Shown piece after piece: positions 1 through 9,900 of a stretch of 64,000 bases of DNA. Location: NCBI RefSeq assembly GCF_020564625.1, contig NZ_JAJBZT010000003.1:1-64000 (forward strand), written 5' to 3'. How positions within the stretch are numbered: position 1 is the first letter of the stretch; each line of letters opens with the position of its first letter. Source of the DNA: Leeia speluncae. GTDB lineage: Bacteria > Pseudomonadota > Gammaproteobacteria > Burkholderiales > Leeiaceae. The notes below the pieces were generated by a model, which worked only from the letters and a program-made list of their open reading frames with translations, was not told the origin of the DNA and made no database searches. The translations under genes were made by a program, and so were the position numbers.

Positions 1-198
1 CTCTAGCACAGCGATATTTTTAACGCCGTGGTTCTTGGCCAAGTAGTAGGCCGTTGCCAAGCCGTGGCCGCCACCACCAATGATAATCACATCATAGGAT
101 GGTTTTAGCTGCGGGCTGGTCCAGGCAGGTTCCCAGCCTTTGTTATGCTTGAGCCCTTGCTTGAACAGGCTCCACAGGGAGTAGCGATTTTTGGACAT
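1..198 (-). CDS. soxB: Sarcosine oxidase beta subunit, N-terminal part (gene runs off the left edge)
   Basis: Only the first 66 codons are in the window. The protein begins [16 protein letters not shown], followed by a Trp-rich stretch and then the FAD-binding Rossmann motif [19 protein letters not shown] at about residues 38-56. That arrangement is characteristic of the beta subunit of heterotetrameric sarcosine oxidase, which oxidatively demethylates sarcosine to glycine and passes one carbon to tetrahydrofolate or releases formaldehyde. A GGGA-like Shine-Dalgarno lies just upstream of the ATG at 198. The formaldehyde dehydrogenase gene at 1389-2582 on the same strand fits the pathway. The rest of the operon should lie to the left, outside the window. 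The family call is made from the N-terminus alone. Confidence 0.82.
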   Translation of the reverse strand, partial: MSKNRYSLWSLFKQGLKHNKGWEPAWTSPQLKPSYDVIIIGGGGHGLATAYYLAKNHGVKNIAVLE

Positions 199-567
199 GG
201 TTCATCCCGATCTAATAAGAATACGGTGAAGAAAAGCAGTAAAAAATTTGATTTTTATACCCGCTTTCCCGATGGTGCTATTCTTCAAATTCGGCGGCAC
301 CTCTGATTGACATGAACGGACAATGATTTGCAGAATTTCGACAAGACTGAGAAAAAACGGCGTTTTTAAGCTACTTTCTTTGGCCTTCACCCGCTCTTTC
401 ATCTAATTAGCCAACTAATCAGTACGGTTAGCAAGAAGACAACATACCAATAGCCTATTTGTAAAGTCACTAGGGCGAATTGTCACAAAAGCGTAAAATT
501 AACTACTTAATTAATTTTCGTCAGTCCTCCCAAAGCGATCTGACGTTCTTTTTGTTGTGAGTTGGTT
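199..567. other. Divergent intergenic region between soxB and the binding-protein gene
   Basis: About 370 bases with no convincing gene. It must carry the promoters of soxB (leftward) and of the binding protein (rightward). It is AT-rich, especially near 495-515. I saw no riboswitch, strong terminator or clear operator. The open frame at 202-402 on the minus strand has no coding signs. Confidence 0.6.
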
Positions 568-1317
568 TTGAAATACTTGTTTGTCTGTGTTGCTCTACTC
601 CTTTCTGGCCTCTCTTCGGCCGAGAATTTAAGAGTAATTGCAGAAGATGATTGGTTCCCTTATTCAGCCGAGATTAAAGGCAAGCCATCTGGCTTATCTG
701 TTGATCTGGTTAAAGCGGCTTATAATGCAGTAGGTACGCCAATCAACATGATCACACTACCTTACGCGCGGTGCATGAAATTACTCGAAGCAGGCAAAGA
801 GCCCGTCTGCTTTGATACCAGTAAAGATTCTGCCACCCTGCCAAAATACCTTTTTTCTGATGAGCCGCTCTATATTGCACGAATCGCCATCTATGCAAAA
901 ACAGGACGGTTCTCTGCGCAAAACATCGGCCTATCCGATCTAATTGGCAGAAAAATTGGTCTGACAAATGGCTACACCTATGGCGATGCAGTTGAACAAA
1001 GTACAAGCATGTTGAAAGACTATTCCAACAGCGATCTTCATAGCCTTCGAAAGTTAGCCATTGGACGGGTGGATTACGTCTTAGCCTACGACCAAGTTGC
1101 TACCTACCTAATCAATATGCACAAAGAAGAACTAGCCGGCAAAATCAAACCGGTTGGATTAGCGCTAGAAGTCCCCATCTACGTCACTTTTTCAGCGACT
1201 CACCTAAAAGGTCGTTTTGCCAAAGATATGTTTGACCAAGGTTTTGCACTAATCAAGCGAAATGGCACCTACAGCCAAATCATGCAAAAGTGGCAAGCAG
1301 CAACGCCAACCAACTAA
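568..1317 (+). CDS. Periplasmic solute-binding protein, family 3 (amino-acid type), orphan
   Basis: About 249 residues. A signal peptide (KYLFVCVALLLSGLSSA) precedes a mature part starting ENLRVIAEDDWFPYS, the usual opening of family 3 extracellular binding proteins. The middle has the family's DLIGRKIGLTNGYTYGDA segment and the end has LIKRNGTYSQIMQKW. It should bind a small polar solute, probably an amino acid or similar, in the periplasm. There is no ATG: TTG codons lie at 562 and 568, and 568 is preferred because a GAG lies six bases upstream. No permease or ATPase gene is adjacent, so it is an orphan that could serve a distant transporter or act as a sensor. It sits between two one-carbon metabolism genes on the opposite strand. 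Confidence 0.8.
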   Translation: MKYLFVCVALLLSGLSSAENLRVIAEDDWFPYSAEIKGKPSGLSVDLVKAAYNAVGTPINMITLPYARCMKLLEAGKEPVCFDTSKDSATLPKYLFSDEPLYIARIAIYAKTGRFSAQNIGLSDLIGRKIGLTNGYTYGDAVEQSTSMLKDYSNSDLHSLRKLAIGRVDYVLAYDQVATYLINMHKEELAGKIKPVGLALEVPIYVTFSATHLKGRFAKDMFDQGFALIKRNGTYSQIMQKWQAATPTN

Positions 1318-1334
1318 CACCATCAATAAAGTAA

Positions 1335-1367
1335 AAAAGCCCCGTCAGATTCACTAACGAGGCTTTT
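1335..1367 (-). terminator. Rho-independent terminator, probably for fdhA, possibly bidirectional
   Basis: An 11-bp stem (AAAAGCCCCGT with ACGAGGCTTTT) has one C-A mismatch on the plus strand but a G-U pair on the minus strand, where it is followed by a T-run. It lies between two convergent genes. Confidence 0.75.
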
Positions 1368-1388
1368 AGATCAAACTGCTTTAATCAA

Positions 1389-2582
1389 TCAACGTAATTG
1401 ATTGTGCGGATCGATCACGTATTTCTTCGCCACACCTGCATCAAACTGCGCATAACCTTTTGGTGCATCGTCCAAAGAAATTAGCTCAACGTTTACCACG
1501 TCAGCAATGTTGATACGATTCCACAGAATCGCTTGCATCAACTGGTGGTTGTAACGCATCACAGGGGTTTGGCCAGTATGGAAGCTGTGTGCTTTTGCCC
1601 AACCTAGACCAAAGCGTACAGACAAGCTACCACGTTTAGCAGCCTCATCCACCGCACCCGGATCATCCGTCACGTAAAGACCAGGGATACCAATCTTACC
1701 GGCAACTTTCGTCACTTCCATGAGTGAGTTCAATACGGTAGCTGGCGCTTCGTGTTGAGAACCTGAATGGCCATGACCACGCGCTTCAAAACCCACTGCA
1801 TCCACGGCACAATCCACTTCTGGCGTACCAAGGATAGCGGCAATTTGTTCACCCAGTGTAGCATCTTGAGACAAATCTACGGTCTCAAAACCAACTGCGC
1901 GAGCATGGGCCAAGCGTGCTTCGTTCATATCGCCAACAATTACCACTGCTGCGCCTAGTAGACGAGCAGAAGCAGCTGCAGCCATACCCACAGGGCCAGC
2001 ACCAGCGACATAAACCGTTTTACCAGGACCAACACCTGCCATGACGGCACCGTGGTAACCAGTTGGCAGAATATCTGACAAGCAAGTCAAATCTTTGATC
2101 TTAGCTAGAGCTTGATCACGATCTGGGAACTTCAACAGGTTAAAGTCAGCATAAGGCACCATGACATACTCAGCCTGCCCACCAATCCAGCCACCCATGT
2201 CCACATAACCATAAGCACCGCCGGCACGTGAAGGGTTCACGCTCAGACATACACCGGTATTTTGCTCGATACAAGTACGGCAACGACCACACGCAACGTT
2301 AAATGGTACAGAAACCAGATCACCAACCTTCATGGTTTCTACATCAGCACCTACTTCAACCACTTCACCAGTAATTTCATGACCCAATACCAAACCAGCT
2401 GGCGCGGTGGTACGACCACGAACCATGTGCTGATCAGAGCCACAAATATTGGTAGACAACACTTTTAGAATCACACCATGGCCAATTTTACGACCTTGTG
2501 GATTCACTAATTCAGGAAAAGGAATATTTTGTACTTCGACCTTACCAGGACCTACATAAACAACGCCACGATTACCTGACAT
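1389..2582 (-). CDS. fdhA: Glutathione-independent formaldehyde dehydrogenase (zinc, NAD)
   Basis: 397 residues, close to the roughly 399 of the Pseudomonas putida enzyme it strongly resembles (MSGNRGVVYVGPGKVEVQ...). It oxidises formaldehyde to formate with NAD, without a thiol cofactor. Visible features are the catalytic zinc segment STNICGSDQHM, GHEITGE, the structural zinc cluster with C-x2-C-x2-C-type spacing (ACGRCRTCIEQNTGVC), and the Rossmann motif VYVAGAGPVGMAAAA. The longest open frame begins at 2639, but the ATG at 2582 has a strong GGAGGAG seven bases upstream and matches the family N-terminus. Formaldehyde from sarcosine oxidation (soxB at the left edge) is the likely substrate source. 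Confidence 0.95.
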   Translation of the reverse strand: MSGNRGVVYVGPGKVEVQNIPFPELVNPQGRKIGHGVILKVLSTNICGSDQHMVRGRTTAPAGLVLGHEITGEVVEVGADVETMKVGDLVSVPFNVACGRCRTCIEQNTGVCLSVNPSRAGGAYGYVDMGGWIGGQAEYVMVPYADFNLLKFPDRDQALAKIKDLTCLSDILPTGYHGAVMAGVGPGKTVYVAGAGPVGMAAAASARLLGAAVVIVGDMNEARLAHARAVGFETVDLSQDATLGEQIAAILGTPEVDCAVDAVGFEARGHGHSGSQHEAPATVLNSLMEVTKVAGKIGIPGLYVTDDPGAVDEAAKRGSLSVRFGLGWAKAHSFHTGQTPVMRYNHQLMQAILWNRINIADVVNVELISLDDAPKGYAQFDAGVAKKYVIDPHNQLR

Positions 2583-2690
2583 GAAATCTCCTCCTTCTAT
2601 TATTGGTTGGAATGTCGGCAAATCACCCTCATCACTCATGAGAGCTTGTACATCATGTCAGTAAGTTGAAAAGGGTTTGACGCGAAAGGC

Positions 2691-2720
2691 GACCTTGAAT
2701 TGATCGTGAACGACAAGGTC
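2691..2720. promoter_or_regulatory. Inverted repeat upstream of fdhA, possible operator
   Basis: GACCTTG and CAAGGTC form a perfect 7-bp inverted repeat separated by 16 bases, about 110 bases upstream of the fdhA start. The spacing suits a dimeric regulator, but no regulator is identified and chance occurrence is possible. Confidence 0.3.
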
Positions 2721-2805
2721 ATGAAATAGAAAGAAAGTCTTATTCTGTATACGACAGCTTTGGTCACTAACCCAATGAAATATCAGATATATTTGCGTTT
2801 ACATG

Positions 2806-2840
2806 AAAAAAATGGATACGATCTACGTATCCATTTTTTT
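2806..2840 (-). terminator. Rho-independent terminator of dcd (bidirectional form)
   Basis: A perfect 15-bp stem (core ATGGATACG/CGTATCCAT flanked by A-run and T-run) with a 5-base loop, 36 bases beyond the dcd stop codon. Confidence 0.9.
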
Positions 2841-2876
2841 AACTTTTTACAATCTTTGGCGACTCAGCGCCCCCAT

Positions 2877-3449
2877 TTAAGTCTTCGGCAACGTCACTCC
2901 GACCTGCCCTTGGTACTTACCACCACGGTCACGGTACGAGGTTTCACAAATATCGTCAGAATCTGCCTCAAAGAACAAGACCTGCGCACAACCTTCGTTT
3001 GCGTAAATTTTTGCTGGCAGCGGTGTGGTATTCGAAAACTCTAGCGTCACATACCCTTCCCACTCAGGTTCAAATGGGGTCACGTTAACAATAATGCCGC
3101 AACGCGCGTAGGTAGACTTGCCCAAACAGATCGTCAACACTTCACGTGGAATGCGGAAATACTCTACTGTTCTTGCCAAGGCAAAAGAGTTAGGCGGGAT
3201 AATACACACGTCGCCGACAAAATCGACAAAGTTATTGTGATCAAAATCTTTCGGATCAACGATGGTGCTGTTGATATTGGTAAAAATCTTGAATTCGTTT
3301 GCACAACGAATATCGTAACCATAACTAGACGTTCCGTAAGAAACAATCCGGTTACCATTTACTTCTTTCACTTGGCCAGGCTCGAACGGCTCAATCATGC
3401 CGTGTTCAGTCGCCATTTTGCGAATCCACTTATCAGACTTAATCGACAT
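2877..3449 (-). CDS. dcd: dCTP deaminase
   Basis: 190 residues, matching the usual 188-193. It deaminates dCTP to dUTP, feeding thymidylate synthesis. The active-site segments [23 protein letters not shown] (catalytic Glu within TPFEPEWEG) and the C-terminal nucleotide-closing stretch [14 protein letters not shown] are intact. The sequence looks like the monofunctional proteobacterial enzyme rather than the bifunctional dCTP deaminase/dUTPase. GGAG lies nine bases before the ATG. It follows apbC on the same strand after a 53-base gap and they are probably co-transcribed, a common proteobacterial neighbourhood next to metG. Confidence 0.96.
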   Translation of the reverse strand: MSIKSDKWIRKMATEHGMIEPFEPGQVKEVNGNRIVSYGTSSYGYDIRCANEFKIFTNINSTIVDPKDFDHNNFVDFVGDVCIIPPNSFALARTVEYFRIPREVLTICLGKSTYARCGIIVNVTPFEPEWEGYVTLEFSNTTPLPAKIYANEGCAQVLFFEADSDDICETSYRDRGGKYQGQVGVTLPKT

Positions 3450-3502
3450 GCCAACTACTCCACATTCTTATTTAATGAAGTCAGACTTAACACAGTAAAT
3501 GT

Positions 3503-4579
3503 TTAGCTATTCTGAATCACAATTTTCGGGAACTTGCTGCTGAAGTCTTGCTGCATTTGGCCGACTTTAACCGCTACTTTACGTGCAATTTCTTGATAAA
3601 TCGCCGCGACTTTTCCATCTGGTTCAGCCACTACACTTGGCTTACCTTCATCTGCGTTTAATCGAATAGATAAATCAAGTGGCAATTTACCTAATACATC
3701 AATATGGTAGTCTTCCGCCATCTTCACGCCGCCACCCTCACCAAAAATTGGCTCTGCATGACCGCAATTCGAACAAATATGTACGCTCATATTTTCAACG
3801 ATACCTAGAATCGGTACGTTGACCTTTTCAAACATCTTCAAACCTTTACGCGCATCAATCAATGCAATGTCTTGCGGCGTGGTAACAATCACCGCACCGG
3901 TAACCGGCACTTTTTGTGCTAGCGTCAACTGAATATCACCTGTACCCGGTGGTAAATCAATCACTAGGTAGTCCAGGTTATCCCAGCGAGTTTCATTAAT
4001 CAGTTGCAGCAACGCCTGTGTCACCATCGGACCACGCCAAACCATTGGCTGTTCTGGATCAATCAAGAAACCAATCGACATGGTTTGAATACCGTGTCCA
4101 ATAATTGGCTGCATTGATTTGCCATCAGGTGACTCTGGCTGTTTGCCTTCAACGCCAAGCAAAGTTGGCTGAGATGGACCGTAAATATCCGCATCCAACA
4201 TCCCAACGCGCGCACCTTCCGCTACTAAGGCCAAGGCCAAGTTAGCTGCGGTAGTAGATTTACCTACGCCACCTTTGCCACTCGCGACTGCAATCACGTT
4301 TTTCACGCCTGGAATATGTGGCACACCACGTTGCGCCGCATGAGCAACCACTTCGCTACGCATCATAATCGTTGCGTCTACACCCGCCTCTGCTTTTAGC
4401 TTCGCTTTAATCTCATCTGTAAACTGTGGAATAAAACGATTCGCAGGATAAGGTAGCACAATGTCCACCTCCGCCTTACCCGCCGACTCGGTCACTCGTT
4501 TTACACATTTACCCGAAACCAGATCTTTTCCAGTGTGTGGGTCAACAATATCTTTTAATACGTCTTGTACGCTCGCCAT
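3503..4579 (-). CDS. apbC: Iron-sulfur cluster carrier protein ApbC (Mrp/NBP35 family)
   Basis: 358 residues. An N-terminal MIP18-like domain (residues about 1-85, DPHTGKDLVSGKCV) precedes the P-loop ATPase domain with the deviant Walker A GKGGVGKST near residue 105 and VIDLPPGTGDIQLTL. The CxxC motif (HICSNCGHAEPIFG) that holds a bridging Fe-S cluster is present. It binds and transfers Fe-S clusters in the cytoplasm. The open frame starts at 4624, but the ATG at 4579 gives the normal N-terminus and has GAGA about eight bases upstream. It is divergent from metG and upstream of dcd. Confidence 0.95.
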   Translation of the reverse strand: MASVQDVLKDIVDPHTGKDLVSGKCVKRVTESAGKAEVDIVLPYPANRFIPQFTDEIKAKLKAEAGVDATIMMRSEVVAHAAQRGVPHIPGVKNVIAVASGKGGVGKSTTAANLALALVAEGARVGMLDADIYGPSQPTLLGVEGKQPESPDGKSMQPIIGHGIQTMSIGFLIDPEQPMVWRGPMVTQALLQLINETRWDNLDYLVIDLPPGTGDIQLTLAQKVPVTGAVIVTTPQDIALIDARKGLKMFEKVNVPILGIVENMSVHICSNCGHAEPIFGEGGGVKMAEDYHIDVLGKLPLDLSIRLNADEGKPSVVAEPDGKVAAIYQEIARKVAVKVGQMQQDFSSKFPKIVIQNS

Positions 4580-4765
4580 TACGGATTCTCGATTACTCAA
4601 CAGTGAGTCTATAGAGACAATCACTCTTGCTAAAAATTCGGTTCAAAAAAGAGATTTTAAACCAAAAAAGGGTAACTGCTCGACAGAAAACGACAAGAGG
4701 ATGCTGACATAGTTTAAAATACCCGATTATCTAATGATTTAACCTAATTCTGAGTGCAAACAGAC

Positions 4766-6841
4766 ATGACTTCTGCTCCGTTTACCAAGCGAAAAATTCT
4801 GGTGACCAGCGCACTACCATATGCGAATGGTCCGATTCACCTAGGCCACATCCTGGAACATATCCAGACAGACGTTTGGGTCCGCTTCCAGAAAATGCGT
4901 GGTCACGACTGTTTCTACGTTTGTGCCGATGATACCCACGGCACACCAGTGATGCTGCGTGCTGAAAAAGAAGGCATTACGCCAGATGAACTCGTTGCAC
5001 GTATGCAAGAAGAGCACGTGGCGGACTTCCGTGGCTTCCTGATTGGCTACGACAACTACTACACCACCAACTCGCCAGAAAACAAGAATCTATCTGAAGG
5101 TATCTACAATGCGCTAAAAGCCAATGGCAAAATTGCTGTTCGCACCATTAGCCAATTGTATGATCCAGAAAAGAACATGTTCTTGCCTGATCGCTTCGTG
5201 AAAGGCGAGTGCCCGAAATGTAGCGCAAAAGATCAATATGGTGATTCTTGTGAGGCTTGCGGCGCTACTTACAGCCCAACCGAACTAAAGAACCCTTACT
5301 CGGCCGTGTCTGGTGCGACACCAGTGATTCGTGAATCTGAGCATTTCTTCTTTAAGCTAGGAGAATGTGCCGATTATCTAAAATCTTGGACAAGCGGAGA
5401 AACCAAACTACCTGATGGCCGCGTGCAGCCACACCTACAAACTGAATCCCTCAACAAAATGAACGAGTGGATTGAAGGTGGCTTGGCAGATTGGGATATC
5501 AGCCGTGATGCCCCTTATTTTGGCTTCCCAATTCCTGGCACCAATGGTGAAAAATTCTTCTATGTTTGGCTAGATGCACCAATTGGCTACATGGCTTCAT
5601 TTATGAACCTTTGCCAACGATCTGGCCTAGATTTTGATAGCTATTTTGGAAAAGACTCTGATGCCGAGTTGTATCACTTCATCGGTAAAGACATTCTGTA
5701 TTTCCACGCACTATTCTGGCCTGCCACCTTGCATTTTAGTGGCTACCGCTCTCCAACCGGCGTATTTGCGCACGGTTTTGTGACGGTTGACGGGCAAAAG
5801 ATGTCGAAGTCTCGCGGCACCTTCATTAATGCCAGCGTGTACTTAAAGCATCTCAACCCAGAATACCTACGCTACTACTTTGCGGCAAAGCTAAACAACA
5901 AGATTGAAGATATCGATCTGAGCTTGGATGACTTTATTGCTCGCGTGAATAGCGATCTAGTAGGTAAGTTCATTAACATTGCTAGCCGCTCTGCTGGCTT
6001 TGTGAAAAAACGCTTTGATGGCAAGCTAGCCTTAGAAGCAGACCAGCCAGAACTATTAACCAAGCTTCAAGCTGCAGCCGATGAAATCGCTAGTCACTAT
6101 GAGCTACGCGATTACGCGAAAGCGATGCGCGACATCATGGCATTGGCAGATTTAGCCAACCAATACGTTGACGAGAAAAAGCCTTGGGACTTAGCCAAAC
6201 AAGAAGGTGCTGACGCCGAACTACACAAAGTGTGTACCACCGCGATTAACTTGTTCCGCTTACTCGCCATTTACTTAAAACCAGTCTTGCCAGCGCTATC
6301 TGAAAAAGTGGCCGCTTTCTTAAATGTGGCAGAACTACAGTGGCAAGATAGTCAGCAATTGTTGTTAGGCCATGAAATTCAGGCTTATCAGCACTTGATG
6401 ACCCGTATCGACAAAAAACAGATTGATAATATGATTGAAGAAAACAAACAAGGGATGGAAGCGCCAGCTGCTGCACCAGCAGCGCCTAGCATCGAACCAA
6501 TTGCAGATACAGTGACCATCGATGACTTTGCGAAAGTCGATCTTCGCGTTGCATTAATTGTGAATGCAGAGCACGTAGAAGGCGCGGCCAAACTACTGAA
6601 GCTAACGTTAGATGTTGGCGAAGGTCGTCACCGCACTGTCTTCTCAGGTATTAAAGCTTGGTACGATCCTGCAACACTGGTTGGCAAACACACCGTGATG
6701 ATTGCGAACCTTGCCCCACGCAAGATGAAGTTTGGTCTATCAGAAGGCATGGTATTGGCAGCAAGTGGTACAGATGATGACAGCGGCGTGTTCTTGATGG
6801 AACCACATGAAGGCGCAAAACCAGGGATGCGTATTCGCTAA
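4766..6841 (+). CDS. metG: Methionine--tRNA ligase
   Basis: About 691 residues. It charges tRNA-Met. Class I signatures are present: the HIGH-type HLGH in [16 protein letters not shown] and KMSKS in [12 protein letters not shown]. The zinc knuckle [18 protein letters not shown] lies in the connective domain, the anticodon-binding helices follow, and the last 110 residues are an EMAP/Trbp111-type tRNA-binding domain ([21 protein letters not shown]) that drives dimerisation. A GTG at 4754 would add four residues; the ATG at 4766 is preferred because it has GAG about ten bases upstream. It is divergent from apbC. Confidence 0.97.
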   Translation: MTSAPFTKRKILVTSALPYANGPIHLGHILEHIQTDVWVRFQKMRGHDCFYVCADDTHGTPVMLRAEKEGITPDELVARMQEEHVADFRGFLIGYDNYYTTNSPENKNLSEGIYNALKANGKIAVRTISQLYDPEKNMFLPDRFVKGECPKCSAKDQYGDSCEACGATYSPTELKNPYSAVSGATPVIRESEHFFFKLGECADYLKSWTSGETKLPDGRVQPHLQTESLNKMNEWIEGGLADWDISRDAPYFGFPIPGTNGEKFFYVWLDAPIGYMASFMNLCQRSGLDFDSYFGKDSDAELYHFIGKDILYFHALFWPATLHFSGYRSPTGVFAHGFVTVDGQKMSKSRGTFINASVYLKHLNPEYLRYYFAAKLNNKIEDIDLSLDDFIARVNSDLVGKFINIASRSAGFVKKRFDGKLALEADQPELLTKLQAAADEIASHYELRDYAKAMRDIMALADLANQYVDEKKPWDLAKQEGADAELHKVCTTAINLFRLLAIYLKPVLPALSEKVAAFLNVAELQWQDSQQLLLGHEIQAYQHLMTRIDKKQIDNMIEENKQGMEAPAAAPAAPSIEPIADTVTIDDFAKVDLRVALIVNAEHVEGAAKLLKLTLDVGEGRHRTVFSGIKAWYDPATLVGKHTVMIANLAPRKMKFGLSEGMVLAASGTDDDSGVFLMEPHEGAKPGMRIR

Positions 6842-6862
6842 TCTCGGTTTTACCCAGCCAAT

Positions 6863-6892
6863 AAAAAAGCTAGGATTCTTCCTAGCTTTTTT
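6863..6892 (+). terminator. Rho-independent terminator between metG and the convergent cyclic-di-GMP gene
   Basis: A 13-bp stem (AAAAAAGCTAGGA with its complement), 4-base loop and T-run, 22 bases after the metG stop. It is extended by a weaker outer stem and is nearly symmetric, so it may serve both convergent genes. Confidence 0.9.
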
Positions 6893-6917
6893 ATTGGGTA
6901 GATCGTCACGTTTGAAT

Positions 6918-9900
6918 TCAAGACATTAATTGAGGAATAGAGCTGACCCTCGGTTGGCGATTATCCTGATGATATTCAGCCACCCATTTCTCCACTTTGT
7001 CTGCCGGCATTGGTTTTGAGAATCCATAACCTTGACCTAAGAAGCATCCCATCTCCAACAATGCTGCGGCATGCTCTAAAGTCTCTACCCCTTCTGCAAC
7101 CACATTCCGCTGGAAAGCGGTTGTGAGTCCAATAAGCCCCTGCACAATCGCAAGGTCCTCAGGGTCTTGCAGCATATCTCGCACAAACGATTGATCAATC
7201 TTCAATGTTTCAGCAGGTAATCGTTTAAAGTAGGTCAGCGAAGAATAACCTGTGCCAAAATCATCCAAGGCAAATCGCACTTTCAGGGCTTTTTGACACG
7301 CCGTCATAATATCTGACACACGGCTAATGTCATTCAATGCCGTGGTTTCCAAAATTTCAAACTCAATCAAACGTCCTGGCACGGTCGAATGACGGTTCAT
7401 CACTTTCGTTAAGCGCTCTAAAAACTCTGCTTGCTGTAAGTGTTCCCCCGAAATATTAATACTAACCGGCAATTCCATATCATGAGACAACCAGAGTTCC
7501 TGTTGCTTCAAGACAGTCTCAATCACCCATTCGCCAAGTGGAATCGCCAATTCTGTACCTTCGACATCCGGCAAGAATCGACCTGGCAACAGCATGCCCC
7601 ACTCTGGGTGGTTCCAACGAATCAACGCCTCTAAACCAACCACTTCATGTGTGCGCATATCAATTTTTGGCTGGTAATAGAGTATAAACTCCCCTTGCGC
7701 CAACCCAGACTGAATACGCTCTAAGCGAGTACGCTTTGTACGCTCTTTACGATCTAGCACAGAGTCAAAGAAGGTATAACGGTTTCGCCCAGCCTGCTTC
7801 GATTGATACATAGCCAAATCTGCATGACGAAGCAGCGTATCACCATCCACATCATCATGAGGGAAAAGCGCCACACCGATACTCGCGGAAACTGAGAGTG
7901 GTCGGCCTTGCAACCAAACCGGCCGGGCAATCGATTCTAGAATGCGGTCTAATGTATGCTCACAATCCGTTAATGCGGCGAGGTCAGTTAGCAATAACAC
8001 AAACTCATCGCCCCCCAACCTAGCAACTGTGTCTTGGTCTCTTAATTCAGCACGGAAACGGTTTGCCATCTCAATGAGTAAACGATCCCCCGTATCATGA
8101 CCAAAGGTATCGTTAACCGGCTTAAATCCATCCAAATCTAAGAAACAGACGGCCAGCATTTTGCCACGACTAATAGATTGCATCATGGCAGACTCAAGCC
8201 TAGAGGCTAACATCACTCGGTTAGGCAGCTGAGTCAGAGCATCAAAATTCGCTAAATGCTCTAGCCGTTTTTGCTGCTCTTTCAAGACAGAAATATCAGA
8301 GAATACAGCGATGTAATGCTTCGGATTATTATCGTTACACGCTTCTGCCACACTAGTAATCGTTAACACTTCAGGGTATACCTCCCCTGATTTCCTTCTA
8401 TTCCACACCTCTCCATTCCAAAAACCGGTCGAACTCAGCGAAGACCACATTTCTTTATAGAAATGCTCATCATGTCTGCCAGATTGTAATATTCGAGGGC
8501 TCTTGCCAATGACATCTGCTTTGTCATAGCCTGTAATCAACGTAAAGGCAGGGTTTACTTCCAAGATGCGTGTATTGGCATCAGTAATCACAATTGCATC
8601 ATGTGCATTTTCAAACACACTAGCGAGCAACTTTAGTCGTTGCTCAAACTCGATACGCTCTGAAATATCTGTCGCAATACAACCTACCGCAATGACCTCA
8701 CCATCTGGAGATAACACTGGAAATGCCATCATCAGGTAGGTTTTTGCTTCATTTTTTACAGTGACTTGCAATTCGGTCCGATAGTTCTGCCGAGCCGCAA
8801 TCGTTGGCTGCAACGCCTCCCATTGCATCAGGATTGGCTCTTGAATAGCTAAATCAGACCAAGAACGACCAACCAAACCAGCACCAAGTAAGCGTTCACA
8901 AGCTTGGTTTGCAAATATAAAGCGCCCAGTCATATCTAGCATGCAAATAATGTCAGGACTATTATCAATAAACTGCTGAAGTACCTTTTGCTGCTCTCTA
9001 ACTTGATACTCAACTTGCTTAATTGCCGTAATGTCGTGCGCAATCCCCGCGGTCCCAATTAGCGCCCCATTGGCATCCGCCACTGGCACTCGCACATATT
9101 GGAATGAGCGCATCTCACCCGCGTTATCTTTCAATAACAACTCGGTGCGGTAATGTTTGCCTTGGTAAATCGCACTTTTGTCATACATTTCTAACATCGC
9201 CACCACTGGTGACGGCAACAACGCTTTCGCTAGCTTGCCTTGGATGGATTGTTTACTCATCCCAACAAAACTTGCAAATGCTTGGTTTACCACTAAGTAG
9301 CGTCCATCTAAGTCAGAAATCCACGCCAAATCGGGCATGCCATCTAAAAGTGCTTGGATGTGGGAATCTTTTGTATTAGAAACATGCAATAAATTTTCAG
9401 CGATTTCTAAAGCATGTAAATAAGAGCGGCGCCACTCCATGACCAACCGCATCAGGATAATGCCTAATAAGATAAGCCCCGCCACAGCCCCCGCCGCATA
9501 AATATACCAACCATTAAATACGTGGCGAACACTTTGCCCGATCACAATGTAAAACGGAAAATTCGCTACCTTTTTATAGGAGTACAAGCGTTTTTCACCA
9601 TCGACTGTTGAGATGAAAGTCAACTGTCCTTCTGGTTTACGCGTCAGAATGGCATCCCCAATCGGAGATTGATACAACGGTTTTCCCATTTGGTTAAATG
9701 GCATCGGATGCCTAGCAACCATGAGCGCATCCATGTCATACAAACCAATTGCATCTGTCCCACTATCAAAGGTTTTGTAATATGAGGAGAACAACTCGGC
9801 GGGCAGCGCCACCTGAACAAGGCCAATAAAGTTTCCTTTTTGGTCATTCATTCTCCTGCTGAGTGTAATTACCCAATTTTTAGTAAAACGAGCAAAAATT

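Noticed and set aside
199-567. Glycine riboswitch ahead of soxB
   Set aside because: Considered because of the glycine/sarcosine link, but no tandem aptamer-like structure or core motif is visible.
2760-3044. 94-codon plus-strand frame overlapping the dcd terminator and end of dcd
   Set aside because: It runs through a strong terminator hairpin and the conserved dcd C-terminus.
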